Assembly: GCA_036378155.1 (NCBI GenBank) | Contig: DASUXA010000026.1 | Coordinates: 1-59,597 of the forward strand | Source: DASUXA01 sp036378155 | GTDB lineage: Bacteria > Actinomycetota > Actinomycetes > Mycobacteriales > Micromonosporaceae | Length of the DNA stretch: 59,597 nt | Direction: 5' to 3' | In this document: in pieces, positions 31,392 to 40,162 of the stretch | Position numbering within the stretch: the first letter of the stretch is position 1 | How the letters are laid out: the number at the start of each line of letters is the position of its first letter | The notes under the pieces: model-generated | Told to the model about the DNA's origin: nothing | What the model saw: only the letters and a program-made list of their open reading frames with translations | The model's database searches: none | Position numbers and translations under genes: made by a program

Positions 31392-33563
31392 ATGGCGCAG
31401 AAGGCCCCAGAGAAGGGAGTCACCGGCCCCGCGCCGGTGGTGGACGACCCCGGCAGGGTACGCAACGTGGTACTCGTCGGGCACTCCGCGGCAGGCAAGA
31501 CCACTCTGGTCGAGGCGCTGCTCGCGGTCACCGGCACGATCAACCGGGCCGGTACCGTGACCGAGGGCACCACGGTCTGCGATCACGATCCGGCCGCCGT
31601 GCGGCAGCAGCGCTCGGTCAGCCTGGCGTGTGCCCCGGTGGTACACGAGGACATCAAGGTCAACCTTCTCGACACGCCCGGGTACGCGGACTTCGTGGGC
31701 GAACTGCGCGCCGGGCTGCGCGCCGCGGACGCCGCGCTGTTCGTGGTGTCGGCGGCGGACGGGATGGACGCGGCGACCGGCGCCCTGTGGGAGGAGTGCG
31801 GGGCGGTGGGTATGCCGCGCGCGGTCGCGGTGACCCGGCTCGACCACCAGCGCGCCGACTTCGAGGAGACGGTGGCGACCTGCCGACAGGTGTTCGGCGA
31901 CAACGTGCTTCCGCTGTACCTGCCGATGCACGGCGACGACGGGCAGTCCGTCGTCGGGTTGATGGGGCTGATCAGCCAGCGCGTCTTCGACTACTCGGCG
32001 GGGTACCCGCCGCAGGTACGCGACCCCGACCCGGAGCACCTGCCGGCGATCGCGGACGCCCGCAACGAACTGCTCGAAGGGATCATCGCCGAGAGCGAGG
32101 ACGAGTCGCTCATGGAGCGGTACCTCGGCGGGGAGGAGATCGAGACCTCGGTCATCATCGAAGACTTGGAGAAGGCTGTCGCGCGGGGCAGCTTCTACCC
32201 GGTGGTACCGGTCTGCGCGGAGACCAGGGTCGGGCTGGACGCGCTGCTCGAGGTGCTCACCAGCGCGTTCCCCGCGCCCGCCGAGCACGACCTGCCGGTG
32301 GTCACCGAACTCGACGGGTCCCCGGTGGAGCCGCTGACCTGCGACGCGAACGGACCGCTGGTAGCTGAGGTGGTGAAGACCACGATCGACCCGTACGTCG
32401 GGCGGGTGTCGCTGGTCCGGGTGTTCTCCGGCACGCTGCGCCCCGAGGTCGCGGTCCACATCGCCGGACACGGCATGTCCGAGCGGGGGCACGCCGACCA
32501 CGACGCGGACGAGCGGATCGCGCACATCTACTCGCCGCTGGGGGCGGCGCTGCGGGAGGTACCGGCGTGCGTGGCGGGCGACATCTGCGCCATCACGAAG
32601 TCGGGCAGCGCCGAGACCGGCGACACCATTTCCGCCAAGGACAGGCCGCTGCTCGTCGCGCCGTGGGACATGCCGGAGCCGCTGCTGCCGGTGGCTATCG
32701 TCGCCAAGACCCGCTCCGACGAGGACACCCTCGCCAAGAACCTGAGCCGGCTGGTCGCCGCCGACCCGACGCTGCGCCTGGAACGCAACGCCGAGACCCG
32801 GCAGCTGGTGCTGTGGTGCATGGGCGAGGCACACGCGGACGTGGTGCTGGAACGGCTGCGGGTCGGCGGCGCCGAGATCGAGACCGAACCGGTGCGGGTG
32901 GCGCTGCGCGAAACGTTCACCAGCTCCGCGAAGGGGCACGGTCGGCACGTCAAGCAGTCCGGCGGGCACGGACAGTACGCGGTGTGCGACATCGAGGTGG
33001 AGCCGCTGCCGCGCGGCGGCGGGTTCGAGTTTGTCGACAAGGTGGTCGGCGGGGCCATCCCGAACAACTTCATCCCGAGCGTCGAGAAGGGTGTCCGAGC
33101 GCAGATGGAGCGGGGCCTGGTCGCCGGGTACCCGATGGTCGACGTGCGGGTCACCCTGTTCGACGGCAAGGCGCACTCGGTCGACTCGTCCGACGCGGCG
33201 TTCCAGACCGCCGGGTCGCTCGCGCTCAAGGACGCCGCCGACAAGGCCCAGGTGTCGCTGCTGGAACCGGTCGACGAGGTGGAGATCCGGGTACCCGAGG
33301 CGTTCGTCGGCGCGGTGATGAGCGACCTGTCCAGCCGGCGCGGCCGGGTCCTGGGTACCGAGTCCGACCCGGACCGGGCGGAACGTTCGATCGTCCGCGC
33401 CGAGGTGCCCGCGACCGAACTGGTCCGCTACGCCGTGGAGTTGCGTTCGATGACCTCGGGTACCGGCGGTTTCAGCCGGACGTTCGTGCGGTACGAGCCG
33501 ATGCCCAGCCACCTGGCGGACCAGGTACGCAAGGAGCACGCGGCCCGCACCGGGCACAGTTGA
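31392..33563 (+). CDS. EF-G-like translational GTPase (EF-G2 type)
   Basis: This 723-aa protein has EF-G layout. The GTPase domain has G1 VGHSAAGKTT (about 31-40), G3 DTPGYADF and G4 TRLD in place of the usual NKXD. Domains II-III are followed by the domain IV loop region HVKQSGGHGQYAVCDIEVEPL, and domain V lies at the end. EF-G2-type proteins are accessory relatives of elongation factor G; the altered G4 and the absence of neighbouring rps or tuf genes argue against the main EF-G. The ATG at 31392 has the perfect site AAAGGAGG 6 bases upstream; an earlier in-frame ATG does not. Its cellular role is unsettled. Confidence 0.9.
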   Translation: MAQKAPEKGVTGPAPVVDDPGRVRNVVLVGHSAAGKTTLVEALLAVTGTINRAGTVTEGTTVCDHDPAAVRQQRSVSLACAPVVHEDIKVNLLDTPGYADFVGELRAGLRAADAALFVVSAADGMDAATGALWEECGAVGMPRAVAVTRLDHQRADFEETVATCRQVFGDNVLPLYLPMHGDDGQSVVGLMGLISQRVFDYSAGYPPQVRDPDPEHLPAIADARNELLEGIIAESEDESLMERYLGGEEIETSVIIEDLEKAVARGSFYPVVPVCAETRVGLDALLEVLTSAFPAPAEHDLPVVTELDGSPVEPLTCDANGPLVAEVVKTTIDPYVGRVSLVRVFSGTLRPEVAVHIAGHGMSERGHADHDADERIAHIYSPLGAALREVPACVAGDICAITKSGSAETGDTISAKDRPLLVAPWDMPEPLLPVAIVAKTRSDEDTLAKNLSRLVAADPTLRLERNAETRQLVLWCMGEAHADVVLERLRVGGAEIETEPVRVALRETFTSSAKGHGRHVKQSGGHGQYAVCDIEVEPLPRGGGFEFVDKVVGGAIPNNFIPSVEKGVRAQMERGLVAGYPMVDVRVTLFDGKAHSVDSSDAAFQTAGSLALKDAADKAQVSLLEPVDEVEIRVPEAFVGAVMSDLSSRRGRVLGTESDPDRAERSIVRAEVPATELVRYAVELRSMTSGTGGFSRTFVRYEPMPSHLADQVRKEHAARTGHS

Positions 33564-33576
33564 CGGTCGCGTGCGA

Positions 33577-33612
33577 CGCGGGTGGGGTCGGCGGGCGCCG
33601 ACCCCACCCGCG
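33577..33612. terminator. Bidirectional hairpin between the EF-G-like and MarR genes
   Basis: A perfect 16-bp stem (33577-33592 with 33597-33612) closes on the loop GGGC. It lies 13 bases after the EF-G-like stop and faces the convergent MarR gene. Confidence 0.85.
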
Positions 33613-33649
33613 CGTGCGCTCCACCTGGATGTGCCGGGCCGCCGAGCGG

Positions 33650-34141
33650 TCAGCGCCCGTCGGGCGGGCGGGTCGGTGACGGTACCGTCTCGTCGGCGCA
33701 CAGCGCCTCGAGCGCCGGCAGCGCGGCGCGCAACGCCGCCTGCTGCTCGTCGGTCAGCCGGGCGACCCGCTCGGCGAGCACCCGGGCGCGCGCCGAGGAC
33801 GCGCCGTTGATCAGGCGTTCCCCGTCCGGCGTGGCGCGCACCAGCCAGGCGCGGGCGTCCGCCGGGTCGACGGCGCGCGCCGCGAGCCCTTCGTTCTCCA
33901 GGAGCGCGACGATCCGACTGATGCTCGGCGCCCGGACGCCCTCGCGGGTGGCCAGGTCGCCGAGCCGCATCGGGCCCTCGCGAACCACGGTGGCCAGCGC
34001 GGACACCGCCCCGTGACCGAGCGGCGCCGGCGCGACGCGGCGCAGTGCCCTGGTCAACCGGGCCAGCACCACATACAGCCGACCGGCGGCGTCGCGGTCG
34101 CCGACCGCGACGCCGCCCCCGGTCGCCTTGCCGAACGTCAT
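33650..34141 (-). CDS. MarR-family transcriptional regulator
   Basis: This 163-aa winged-helix repressor of MarR type has a helical dimerisation part, then PMRLGDLATREGVRAPSISRIVALLENEGL as the recognition region (split as LGDLATREGVRAPSISRI and VALLENEGLAARA). The wing is RAVDPADARAWLVRATPDGE. It should respond to small lipophilic or aromatic molecules. It lies 55 bases downstream of an MFS exporter gene in the same direction, a classic exporter-regulator pair. The ATG at 34141 is preferred over a GTG two codons earlier by ribosome-site spacing. It probably binds the inverted repeat upstream of the exporter gene. Confidence 0.88.
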   Translation of the reverse strand: MTFGKATGGGVAVGDRDAAGRLYVVLARLTRALRRVAPAPLGHGAVSALATVVREGPMRLGDLATREGVRAPSISRIVALLENEGLAARAVDPADARAWLVRATPDGERLINGASSARARVLAERVARLTDEQQAALRAALPALEALCADETVPSPTRPPDGR

Positions 34142-34196
34142 GACCACCCACCTTCGTCCGAGGGCGCGGGGCTGCGCTGCTCGGCGGTGCTCGCGC

Positions 34197-35972
34197 TCAC
34201 GCTGCTTCCTCGGTTGCCGTGACCTCGGTCGCCTCGCCGCCGCGCTGTGGGTCCAGCGCCAGGGCGGGGGCGCGCCGGCTGCCGGGGGTACCGCCGACCA
34301 GCGACGCGAGCGCCGCGATCACCGTCATCGCGGCGGCGGCTGTGAACACCACCACCAGCCCATGGTGGAACGGTTCCGAGATGAGGTGGGGGAAGAACTG
34401 CTTGCCGGTCAGAGCCGCCGCGTTGGCGGGCGGAAGGCTCTGCAGCACGCCGGTCGGACCGAGCAGTTCCGCCAGCGGGTTGAAGCCGAGGAACGCGGCG
34501 AACAGGCTGCCGACCGGGGGCAGCCCGGCGACCTTGTCGGCGATCGGTGCCGGTACACCCTCGGATTCCAGCCCGGTGGACAGGCTGTGCGGCAGGGTCG
34601 CCGCCAACCCGATGATCATCAGCGAGAAGAAGATCCCGATGGACAGCGCCTGACCGGAGTTGAGGAAGGTGCCGCGCATGCCGGCGGCGGCGCCGCGCTG
34701 GTTCGCCGGTACCGAGCCCATCACCGCGGACGTGTTCGGCGAGGAGAACAGCCCGGAGCCGATGCCGTTGACGGCGACGAGCAGCGCGAACGCCCAGTAC
34801 GGGAAGTCCACGGGCAGCAGTACCAGCCCGACGAACGTCGCCGTCACGACCAGCAGCCCGCCGACGGCGAACAGCCGGGTACCGAAGCGGTCGGACAGCC
34901 AGCCCGACAGCGGACCGGCGACCAGGAACCCGATCGTCAACGGCAGCAGGTAGATGCCGGCCCACAGCGGCGTGGACGCGTAGTCGTACCCGTGCAACGG
35001 CAGCCAGATGCCCTGCAACCAGATGATCAACATGAACTGCAGCCCGCCGCGACCGATCGAGGAGAGCAGGCCGGCGAGGTTGCCGGCGGCGAACGTGCTG
35101 ATCCGGAACAGCCCGAGGTGGAACATCGGGTCCGGTACCCGGGTCTCGACGACCAGGAAGGCGATCAGCAGAGCGGTGCCGCCGGCGAGCCCGGCGACCA
35201 CCCACGGGTTGGTCCAGCCGGTCGGGTGTCCGCCGTACGGCTGGATGCCGTAGGTGATCGCGGCGAGCAGGACCGACAGACCGACCGCGAACGAGATGTT
35301 GCCCACCCAGTCGGGTCGCCCGGCGCGACGTTCGCCGAGTTCGTGCAGCGACTTGTACGCCCAGACGGTTCCCGCCAGCCCGATCGGCACGCTGACCCAG
35401 AACACGGCGCGCCAGTCCCACTCGGCGAGCACCCCGCCGAGGACCAGGCCGATGAACGACCCGGCGATCGCGGCGACCTGGTTGATGCCGAGCGCGGTGC
35501 CGCGCTGGTACGCCGGGAACGCGTCGGTGAGGATCGCGGTCGAATTCGCGAAGATCATCGCGCCGCCGACGCCCTGGACGATCCGCCATCCGATCAGCCA
35601 CATCGCGCCCGCGCTGCCGTGGTAGGGGTCGAGCGACAGCGCGATGGACGCGACGGTGAACACCACGAAGCCGAGGTTGTAGATGCGTACCCGGCCGTAC
35701 ATGTCGCCCAGCCGGCCGAGCGTCACCACGAGTACTGCCGAGACCAGCAGGAACCCCATGATCATCCAGAGCAGGTACCCGACGTTGCCGGGTGCCAGCG
35801 GGTCCAGGTGGATGCCCCGGAAGATCGCCGGCAGCGAGATGATCACGATGGACGAGTTGACCGTGGCGAGCAGCATGCCGAGGGTGGTGTTGGACAGGGC
35901 GACCCAGCGGTACCGGGGATGATCGCGGTCGAAACGGGCGGCTCGGCGGGCCGGCGCGGTGACAGTCGACAT
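34197..35972 (-). CDS. MFS multidrug exporter, DHA2 family (14 helices)
   Basis: This 591-aa proton-driven exporter has about 14 membrane helices and the motif A loop LGRLGDMYGRVRIYNLG after helix 2. Motif C-like GSFIGLVLGGVLAEWDWRAVFWVSVPIG is in helix 5, typical of the DHA2 drug:H+ antiporters. A large loop (about residues 465-510) precedes the last helices. It probably exports toxic or antibiotic molecules; the substrate is unknown. The ATG at 35972 has only a weak ribosome site and lies 9 bases after an AT-rich inverted repeat that overlaps the promoter. It is co-directional with the MarR gene downstream. Confidence 0.9.
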   Translation of the reverse strand: MSTVTAPARRAARFDRDHPRYRWVALSNTTLGMLLATVNSSIVIISLPAIFRGIHLDPLAPGNVGYLLWMIMGFLLVSAVLVVTLGRLGDMYGRVRIYNLGFVVFTVASIALSLDPYHGSAGAMWLIGWRIVQGVGGAMIFANSTAILTDAFPAYQRGTALGINQVAAIAGSFIGLVLGGVLAEWDWRAVFWVSVPIGLAGTVWAYKSLHELGERRAGRPDWVGNISFAVGLSVLLAAITYGIQPYGGHPTGWTNPWVVAGLAGGTALLIAFLVVETRVPDPMFHLGLFRISTFAAGNLAGLLSSIGRGGLQFMLIIWLQGIWLPLHGYDYASTPLWAGIYLLPLTIGFLVAGPLSGWLSDRFGTRLFAVGGLLVVTATFVGLVLLPVDFPYWAFALLVAVNGIGSGLFSSPNTSAVMGSVPANQRGAAAGMRGTFLNSGQALSIGIFFSLMIIGLAATLPHSLSTGLESEGVPAPIADKVAGLPPVGSLFAAFLGFNPLAELLGPTGVLQSLPPANAAALTGKQFFPHLISEPFHHGLVVVFTAAAAMTVIAALASLVGGTPGSRRAPALALDPQRGGEATEVTATEEAA

Positions 35973-35981
35973 GAGCCCGAG

Positions 35982-36005
35982 ATTAGTTGCTTCACGTTAA
36001 CTAAT
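35982..36005. promoter_or_regulatory. MarR-type operator overlapping the exporter promoter
   Basis: ATTAGTT (35982-35988) and AACTAAT (35999-36005) form a perfect 7-bp inverted repeat with a 10-base spacer. It is an island of A/T in a very GC-rich region. The half nearer the gene overlaps the probable minus-strand -10. This is the expected place and form for a MarR binding site. Confidence 0.65.
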
Positions 36006-36022
36006 TTGCGTAAATCGACATG

Positions 36023-36040
36023 CAGTGATACGTGTCACTG
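36023..36040. promoter_or_regulatory. Second palindrome upstream of the MFS exporter
   Basis: CAGTGATACGTGTCACTG is an 18-base palindrome broken by only one mismatched pair around the central ACGT. It lies about 18 bases beyond the MarR-type repeat. It differs in sequence from it, so it may bind another regulator. Confidence 0.5.
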
Positions 36041-36155
36041 GGGGTCGGGTCGCAGCGCGCGCCGGGTGTCGCCCGCCGGGCAGGCGGAACGGCTGCCGAC
36101 GCCCGACCGGCTGCGCGGGTGGGCACGGTGCCTCACCTGCCGGCAGTCGGTCAGG

Positions 36156-36680
36156 TCAGTCGCCGGCAGCCCACGCTTCGGCGAGCAGCGCACGGGTGTC
36201 GGCCAGCAACTGCGGCAGCACCTTGGTGTGTCCGACCACCGGCATGAAGTTCGTGTCGCCACCCCAGCGCGGTACCACGTGCTGGTGCAGGTGGGCGGCG
36301 ATGCCGGCACCGGCGACCGAGCCCTGGTTCATCCCGATGTTGAAACCCTGCGGTCCGCTCGCCCGTCGGATCACCCGCATCGCGGTCTGCGTGAACGCGC
36401 TCAGTTCGGCGGTCTCCGCCTCGTCGAGGTCGGTGTAGTCGGAGACGTGCCGGTACGGACAGACCAGCAGGTGACCGGAGTTGTACGGGTACCGGTTCAG
36501 CAGCGCGTACACCCGCTCGCCGCGCGCCACGACCAGACCGTCCTCGTCCGGACCCTTCGGCGCGAGGCAGAACGGGCAGGTGTGCGGCTCGCCGTACCCG
36601 CCGGCCGGCTTGTCCGCACCGGAGATGTACGCCATCCGGTGCGGGGTCCACAGCCGGTCCATGCCGTCCGGATCGGCCAT
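36156..36680 (-). CDS. HIT-family hydrolase
   Basis: This 174-aa HIT-domain protein carries the catalytic triad HLHQHVVPRW (about 131-140). A zinc-binding CPFC near the N-terminus pairs with a later His (YRHVSDY). Members act on dinucleoside polyphosphates or AMP-linked compounds, and AP4A phosphorylase-like activity is plausible. The ATG at 36680 lies 4 bases past the thrS stop with GAGGG 8 bases upstream, so it is coupled to thrS. An internal ATG six codons on is less likely. Thr-tRNA synthetase and HIT genes are normally adjacent in actinobacteria. Confidence 0.9.
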   Translation of the reverse strand: MADPDGMDRLWTPHRMAYISGADKPAGGYGEPHTCPFCLAPKGPDEDGLVVARGERVYALLNRYPYNSGHLLVCPYRHVSDYTDLDEAETAELSAFTQTAMRVIRRASGPQGFNIGMNQGSVAGAGIAAHLHQHVVPRWGGDTNFMPVVGHTKVLPQLLADTRALLAEAWAAGD

Positions 36681-36684
36681 CGGA

Positions 36685-38691
36685 TCAGCCCTCGGACGCC
36701 GCGCTCGGTCCGGTGTTGACCCGCGAGCGCACCACCTCGACGACGTGGGCGACCGCCTCGTCCAGCGGCACGCCGTTGCGTTGCGAGCCGTCGCGGTACC
36801 GGAACGACACCGTCCCGTCCGCCACGTCCTGGTCGCCGGCGATCGCCATGAACGGGATCTTCTGCTGCTGGGCGGTGCGGATCTTCTTCTGCATCCGATC
36901 GTCGGACTCGTCGACCTCGACCCTGATGCCCTCGGCGCGCAGCCGGTCGGCAAACTCGCGCAGGTAGCCGGCGTGGTCCTCGCGGATCGGGATGCCCACC
37001 ACCTGAATCGGCGCCAGCCAGGCCGGGAACGCCCCGGCGTAGTGCTCGGTCAGGATGCCGAAGAACCGCTCGATCGACCCGAACAACGCGCGGTGGATCA
37101 TGACCGGACGCTGCCGGGTGCCGTCCGCCGCCTGGTACTCCAGTCCGAACAACTCCGGCAGGTTGAAATCGAGTTGAACCGTCGACATCTGCCAGGTGCG
37201 ACCGATCGCGTCACGCGCCTGCACGGAGATCTTCGGACCGTAGAACGCGGCCCCGCCCGGGTCGGGCACCAGGTCGAGCCCGGACTCCTCGGCGACCGAG
37301 CGCAGCACCTCGGTCGCCTCCTCCCACACCTCGTCGGAGCCGACGTACTTCTCCGGGTCCTTGGTCGACAACTCCAGGTAGAAGTCCTCGAGGCCGTAGT
37401 CGCGCAGCAGGTCGAGCACGAAGCGCAGCAGCGACTTCAGCTCGTCCGCCATCTGCTCCTTGGTGCAGTAGATGTGCGCGTCGTCCATGGTCAGCCCGCG
37501 CACCCGGGTCAGCCCGTGCACCACACCGGACTTCTCGAACCGGTACACCGTGCCGAACTCGAACAGCCGCAGCGGCAGTTCGCGGTACGACCGACCGCGC
37601 GACCGGAAGATCAGGTTGTGGAACGGGCAGTTCATCGGCTTGAGGAAGTACTCGGCGCCCTCAAGCTGCATCGGAGGGTACATGCTGTCGCGGTACCAGT
37701 CGAGGTGCCCGGAGATCTGGAACAACTGCCCCTTGGTGATGTGCGGGGTGTTGACGAACGAGTAGCCCGCCTTCTCGTGCGCTACCCGCGAGTAGTTCTC
37801 CAGCTCGCGCCGGATGATGCCGCCCTTGGGGTGGAACACCGGCAGCCCGGAGCCGATCTCGTCGGGGAAGCTGAACAGGTCGAGCTCGGCGCCCAGCTTG
37901 CGGTGGTCGCGCCGGGCCGCCTCCTCCAGCAGCCGCAGATAGTCCTTAAGCTGGTCGCGGGTCGGCCACGCGGTGCCGTACACCCGCTGAAGCTGCGGGT
38001 TCTTCTCGCTGCCCCGCCAGTAGGCGGCGGCGGTGCGCATCAGCTTGAACGCGCCGATCAGCCGGGTCGACGGCAGGTGCGGGCCGCGGCACAGGTCGCC
38101 CCAGCACACCTCGCCCGTCTTCGGGTCGACGTTGTCGTACGCGGTCAGCTCGCCGCCGCCGACCTCCATCACCTCGCCGGTGTCGACCTCGCCCTTGATG
38201 TCGACCAGCTCGAGCTTGTACGGCTCGCCGGCGAGCTCCGCCTTGGCCTGCTCGACCGAGTCGTACCGGCGACGGCGGAACAGCTGCCCCGCCTTGATGA
38301 TCTCCTGCATCCGCTTCTCGAGCTTGTCGAGATCTTCCGGCTGGAAGGGGCGGGTGACGTCGAAGTCGTAGTAGAAGCCGTTCTCCACCGGCGGACCGAT
38401 GCCGAGCTTGGCTTCGGGAAAGATGTCCTGAACCGCCTGGGCGAGCACGTGCGCCGTCGAGTGGCGCAGGACGCTGAGCCCGTCCGGCGAATCGACGGTG
38501 ACCGCCTCGACCTCGACCTCAGCCTCGGGTGCCCAGCTCAGGTCGCGCAGCCGTCCCTCCGGGTCGCGCACCACCACGACCGCCTTTGGACCCGTCGTCG
38601 GCAACCCCGCCTTCGCCACCGCGTCGGCGCACGTCGTCCCGGCCGGGACGACGACGCGGTCGGCCACGGCGGAAACACGGGGTGCGGACAC
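36685..38691 (-). CDS. thrS: Threonyl-tRNA synthetase
   Basis: This 668-aa class II synthetase has an N-terminal TGS domain, then the second editing domain with RHSTAHVLAQAVQ (zinc/editing His residues) and the YYDFD region. The catalytic core shows motif 2 ELPLRLFEFGTVYRFEKSG, with MNCPFHN and zinc ligands, and a C-terminal anticodon-binding domain (VVGIPIREDHAGYLREFAD) follows. The GTG at 38691 has GAGGAG 7-8 bases upstream. No T-box leader was recognised in the 174 bases upstream; a minus-strand TAGCAT could be a -10. Confidence 0.95.
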   Translation of the reverse strand: MSAPRVSAVADRVVVPAGTTCADAVAKAGLPTTGPKAVVVVRDPEGRLRDLSWAPEAEVEVEAVTVDSPDGLSVLRHSTAHVLAQAVQDIFPEAKLGIGPPVENGFYYDFDVTRPFQPEDLDKLEKRMQEIIKAGQLFRRRRYDSVEQAKAELAGEPYKLELVDIKGEVDTGEVMEVGGGELTAYDNVDPKTGEVCWGDLCRGPHLPSTRLIGAFKLMRTAAAYWRGSEKNPQLQRVYGTAWPTRDQLKDYLRLLEEAARRDHRKLGAELDLFSFPDEIGSGLPVFHPKGGIIRRELENYSRVAHEKAGYSFVNTPHITKGQLFQISGHLDWYRDSMYPPMQLEGAEYFLKPMNCPFHNLIFRSRGRSYRELPLRLFEFGTVYRFEKSGVVHGLTRVRGLTMDDAHIYCTKEQMADELKSLLRFVLDLLRDYGLEDFYLELSTKDPEKYVGSDEVWEEATEVLRSVAEESGLDLVPDPGGAAFYGPKISVQARDAIGRTWQMSTVQLDFNLPELFGLEYQAADGTRQRPVMIHRALFGSIERFFGILTEHYAGAFPAWLAPIQVVGIPIREDHAGYLREFADRLRAEGIRVEVDESDDRMQKKIRTAQQQKIPFMAIAGDQDVADGTVSFRYRDGSQRNGVPLDEAVAHVVEVVRSRVNTGPSAASEG

Positions 38692-38853
38692 GGTGGGCTC
38701 CTCAGGTCGGGTGCGGTCACTGCGGCGACCGCGACGCGGTCACAACGACCCCGATGCTATCCGGCGGCGCCGAAGCCGCGCCGAGCGCATCCACAGCCGT
38801 CCGGCTCGTCCACAGCTATCGGACTTCACGATGCCGTACCGGTCGGCAGGGGC

Positions 38854-38859
38854 TAGGTT
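38854..38859 (+). promoter_or_regulatory. Candidate -10 box of a leaderless methyltransferase transcript
   Basis: TAGGTT lies 6 bases before the ATG at 38866, with no ribosome site between, so the transcript probably begins at the start codon. Confidence 0.5.
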
Positions 38860-38865
38860 GTCGCC

Positions 38866-40005
38866 ATGGCGCCTGGCGACATCTTCTCCGCGCTGCAGCG
38901 GCGGTACCAGACATTCTTCGCGACCCGCCCGGCGATCCCGTTCGCGGTCGCCGCCGACGGATCGGTGCGGTCGTTCGGACCGGGCGAGCCCGCCTTCACG
39001 ATCACCGTGCGCGACGGCCGGGGCGCCAAGGCGCTCGCCGGTCTCGACCAGCTCGGCGTCGCGGTGGCATACCTGCAGGGGTGGCTCGACGTGGACGGGG
39101 ACCTCGCCGCCGCGCTGAAGATGCGGGCGTTCTTCCGGGACATCCATCCGATCGCCTGGGTGTCCCGGTTCGCCCCGGCGCTGGTCCGCGGCGGCACCGA
39201 GCACGACCGGCGGTCGATCTCGGCGCACTACGACGAGGACTCCGAGTTCTTCCTGACGTTCCTGGACACCCGGCACCGCTGCTACACCGAAGGCGTGTTC
39301 GCCACCGACGACGAGCCGCTGGAAGACGCCATGACCCGCAAGATGGACCTCGCCCTGGACGCGATCGGGGTCCAGCCCGGCGACCGGGTGCTGGAGGTCG
39401 GCGGCGGATGGGGGGCCTTCGTGGAGTACGCCGGCAAGCGCGGCATCGACGTGACCACCCTGACCCTGTCCCAGGAGTCCGAGCGGTACCTGAACAACCT
39501 GATCACCGAGCAGGGGCTGCCCGCCCGCGTGGTGCGCGAGCACGTCCTGAAATACCGCGATGCGGGCCGGTACGACGCGATCGTGAACATGGGCGTCACC
39601 GAGCACCTGCCCGACTACCGAGCCACCCTGCGCAAGTACGCCGAACTGCTCAAGCCCGGCGGATACGTGTACCTCGACGCGCTCGCCATGCGGCGCAAGC
39701 ACAACATCTCCACCTTCATGAGCCGGTACATCTATCCCGGCAAGTCCTCGCCACTGCTGCTGCACGAATACCTGCGCGAGGTCGCCCGCTCGCCGTTCGA
39801 GCTGATCAGCCTTGCCAACGACCGGCACAACTACTACCTGACGTGCAAGCGGTGGGCGGAGCGCCTGGACGCCGCACGCGACGAGATCGTTTCGCGCTGG
39901 GGCGAGCAGTTGTACCGGCGGTTCCGGCTGTTCCTGTGGGGTTCGGCAGCCGGTTTCGAGACCGGTCTGGTGCAGGCGTACCGATGGGTACTCCAGCTGC
40001 CCTGA
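38866..40005 (+). CDS. CFA-synthase-family SAM-dependent methyltransferase
   Basis: This 379-aa member of the cyclopropane-fatty-acid synthase family has the SAM site VLEVGGGWGAFVEYAG (about 173-188), then TTLTLSQESERYLNNLI. VNMGVTEHLPDYRATLRKYAELL follows, equivalent to the active-site region. The N-terminal 120 residues contain a sterol-carrier-like part (FTITVRDGRGAKALAGLDQLG). It probably methylates unsaturated acyl chains of membrane lipids, giving cyclopropane or methyl-branched products; small-molecule substrates are also possible. It is divergent from thrS and convergent with an SDR gene across a strong hairpin. Confidence 0.85.
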   Translation: MAPGDIFSALQRRYQTFFATRPAIPFAVAADGSVRSFGPGEPAFTITVRDGRGAKALAGLDQLGVAVAYLQGWLDVDGDLAAALKMRAFFRDIHPIAWVSRFAPALVRGGTEHDRRSISAHYDEDSEFFLTFLDTRHRCYTEGVFATDDEPLEDAMTRKMDLALDAIGVQPGDRVLEVGGGWGAFVEYAGKRGIDVTTLTLSQESERYLNNLITEQGLPARVVREHVLKYRDAGRYDAIVNMGVTEHLPDYRATLRKYAELLKPGGYVYLDALAMRRKHNISTFMSRYIYPGKSSPLLLHEYLREVARSPFELISLANDRHNYYLTCKRWAERLDAARDEIVSRWGEQLYRRFRLFLWGSAAGFETGLVQAYRWVLQLP

Positions 40006-40110
40006 CCGACCAATGTGGACCGTGGCTCGGATAGCCCGCGCCGCGAGGCGGGAACCGGTCGGCAGAGGATCTGCCGCGCGGCTCACCGGCTGGGTTCCGA
40101 GCCCTGACAG

Positions 40111-40147
40111 CCGTGGGCGGCCACCCGAAACGGGCGGCCGCCCACGG
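40111..40147. terminator. Bidirectional hairpin between the methyltransferase and SDR genes
   Basis: A 12-bp perfect outer stem plus a 4-bp inner stem, separated by one mismatch (40111-40127 with 40131-40147), closes on an AAA loop. It lies between two convergent genes. Confidence 0.85.
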
Positions 40148-40162
40148 CGGGACCAAGCGTCC

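Noticed and set aside
36138..36175. Hairpin spanning the HIT gene stop codon
   Set aside because: Only 8 bp pair around a 17-base loop, and the inner bases are mismatched.
38692..38865. T-box or other riboswitch upstream of thrS
   Set aside because: No T-box sequence, specifier loop or antiterminator pairing was visible in the 174 bases.
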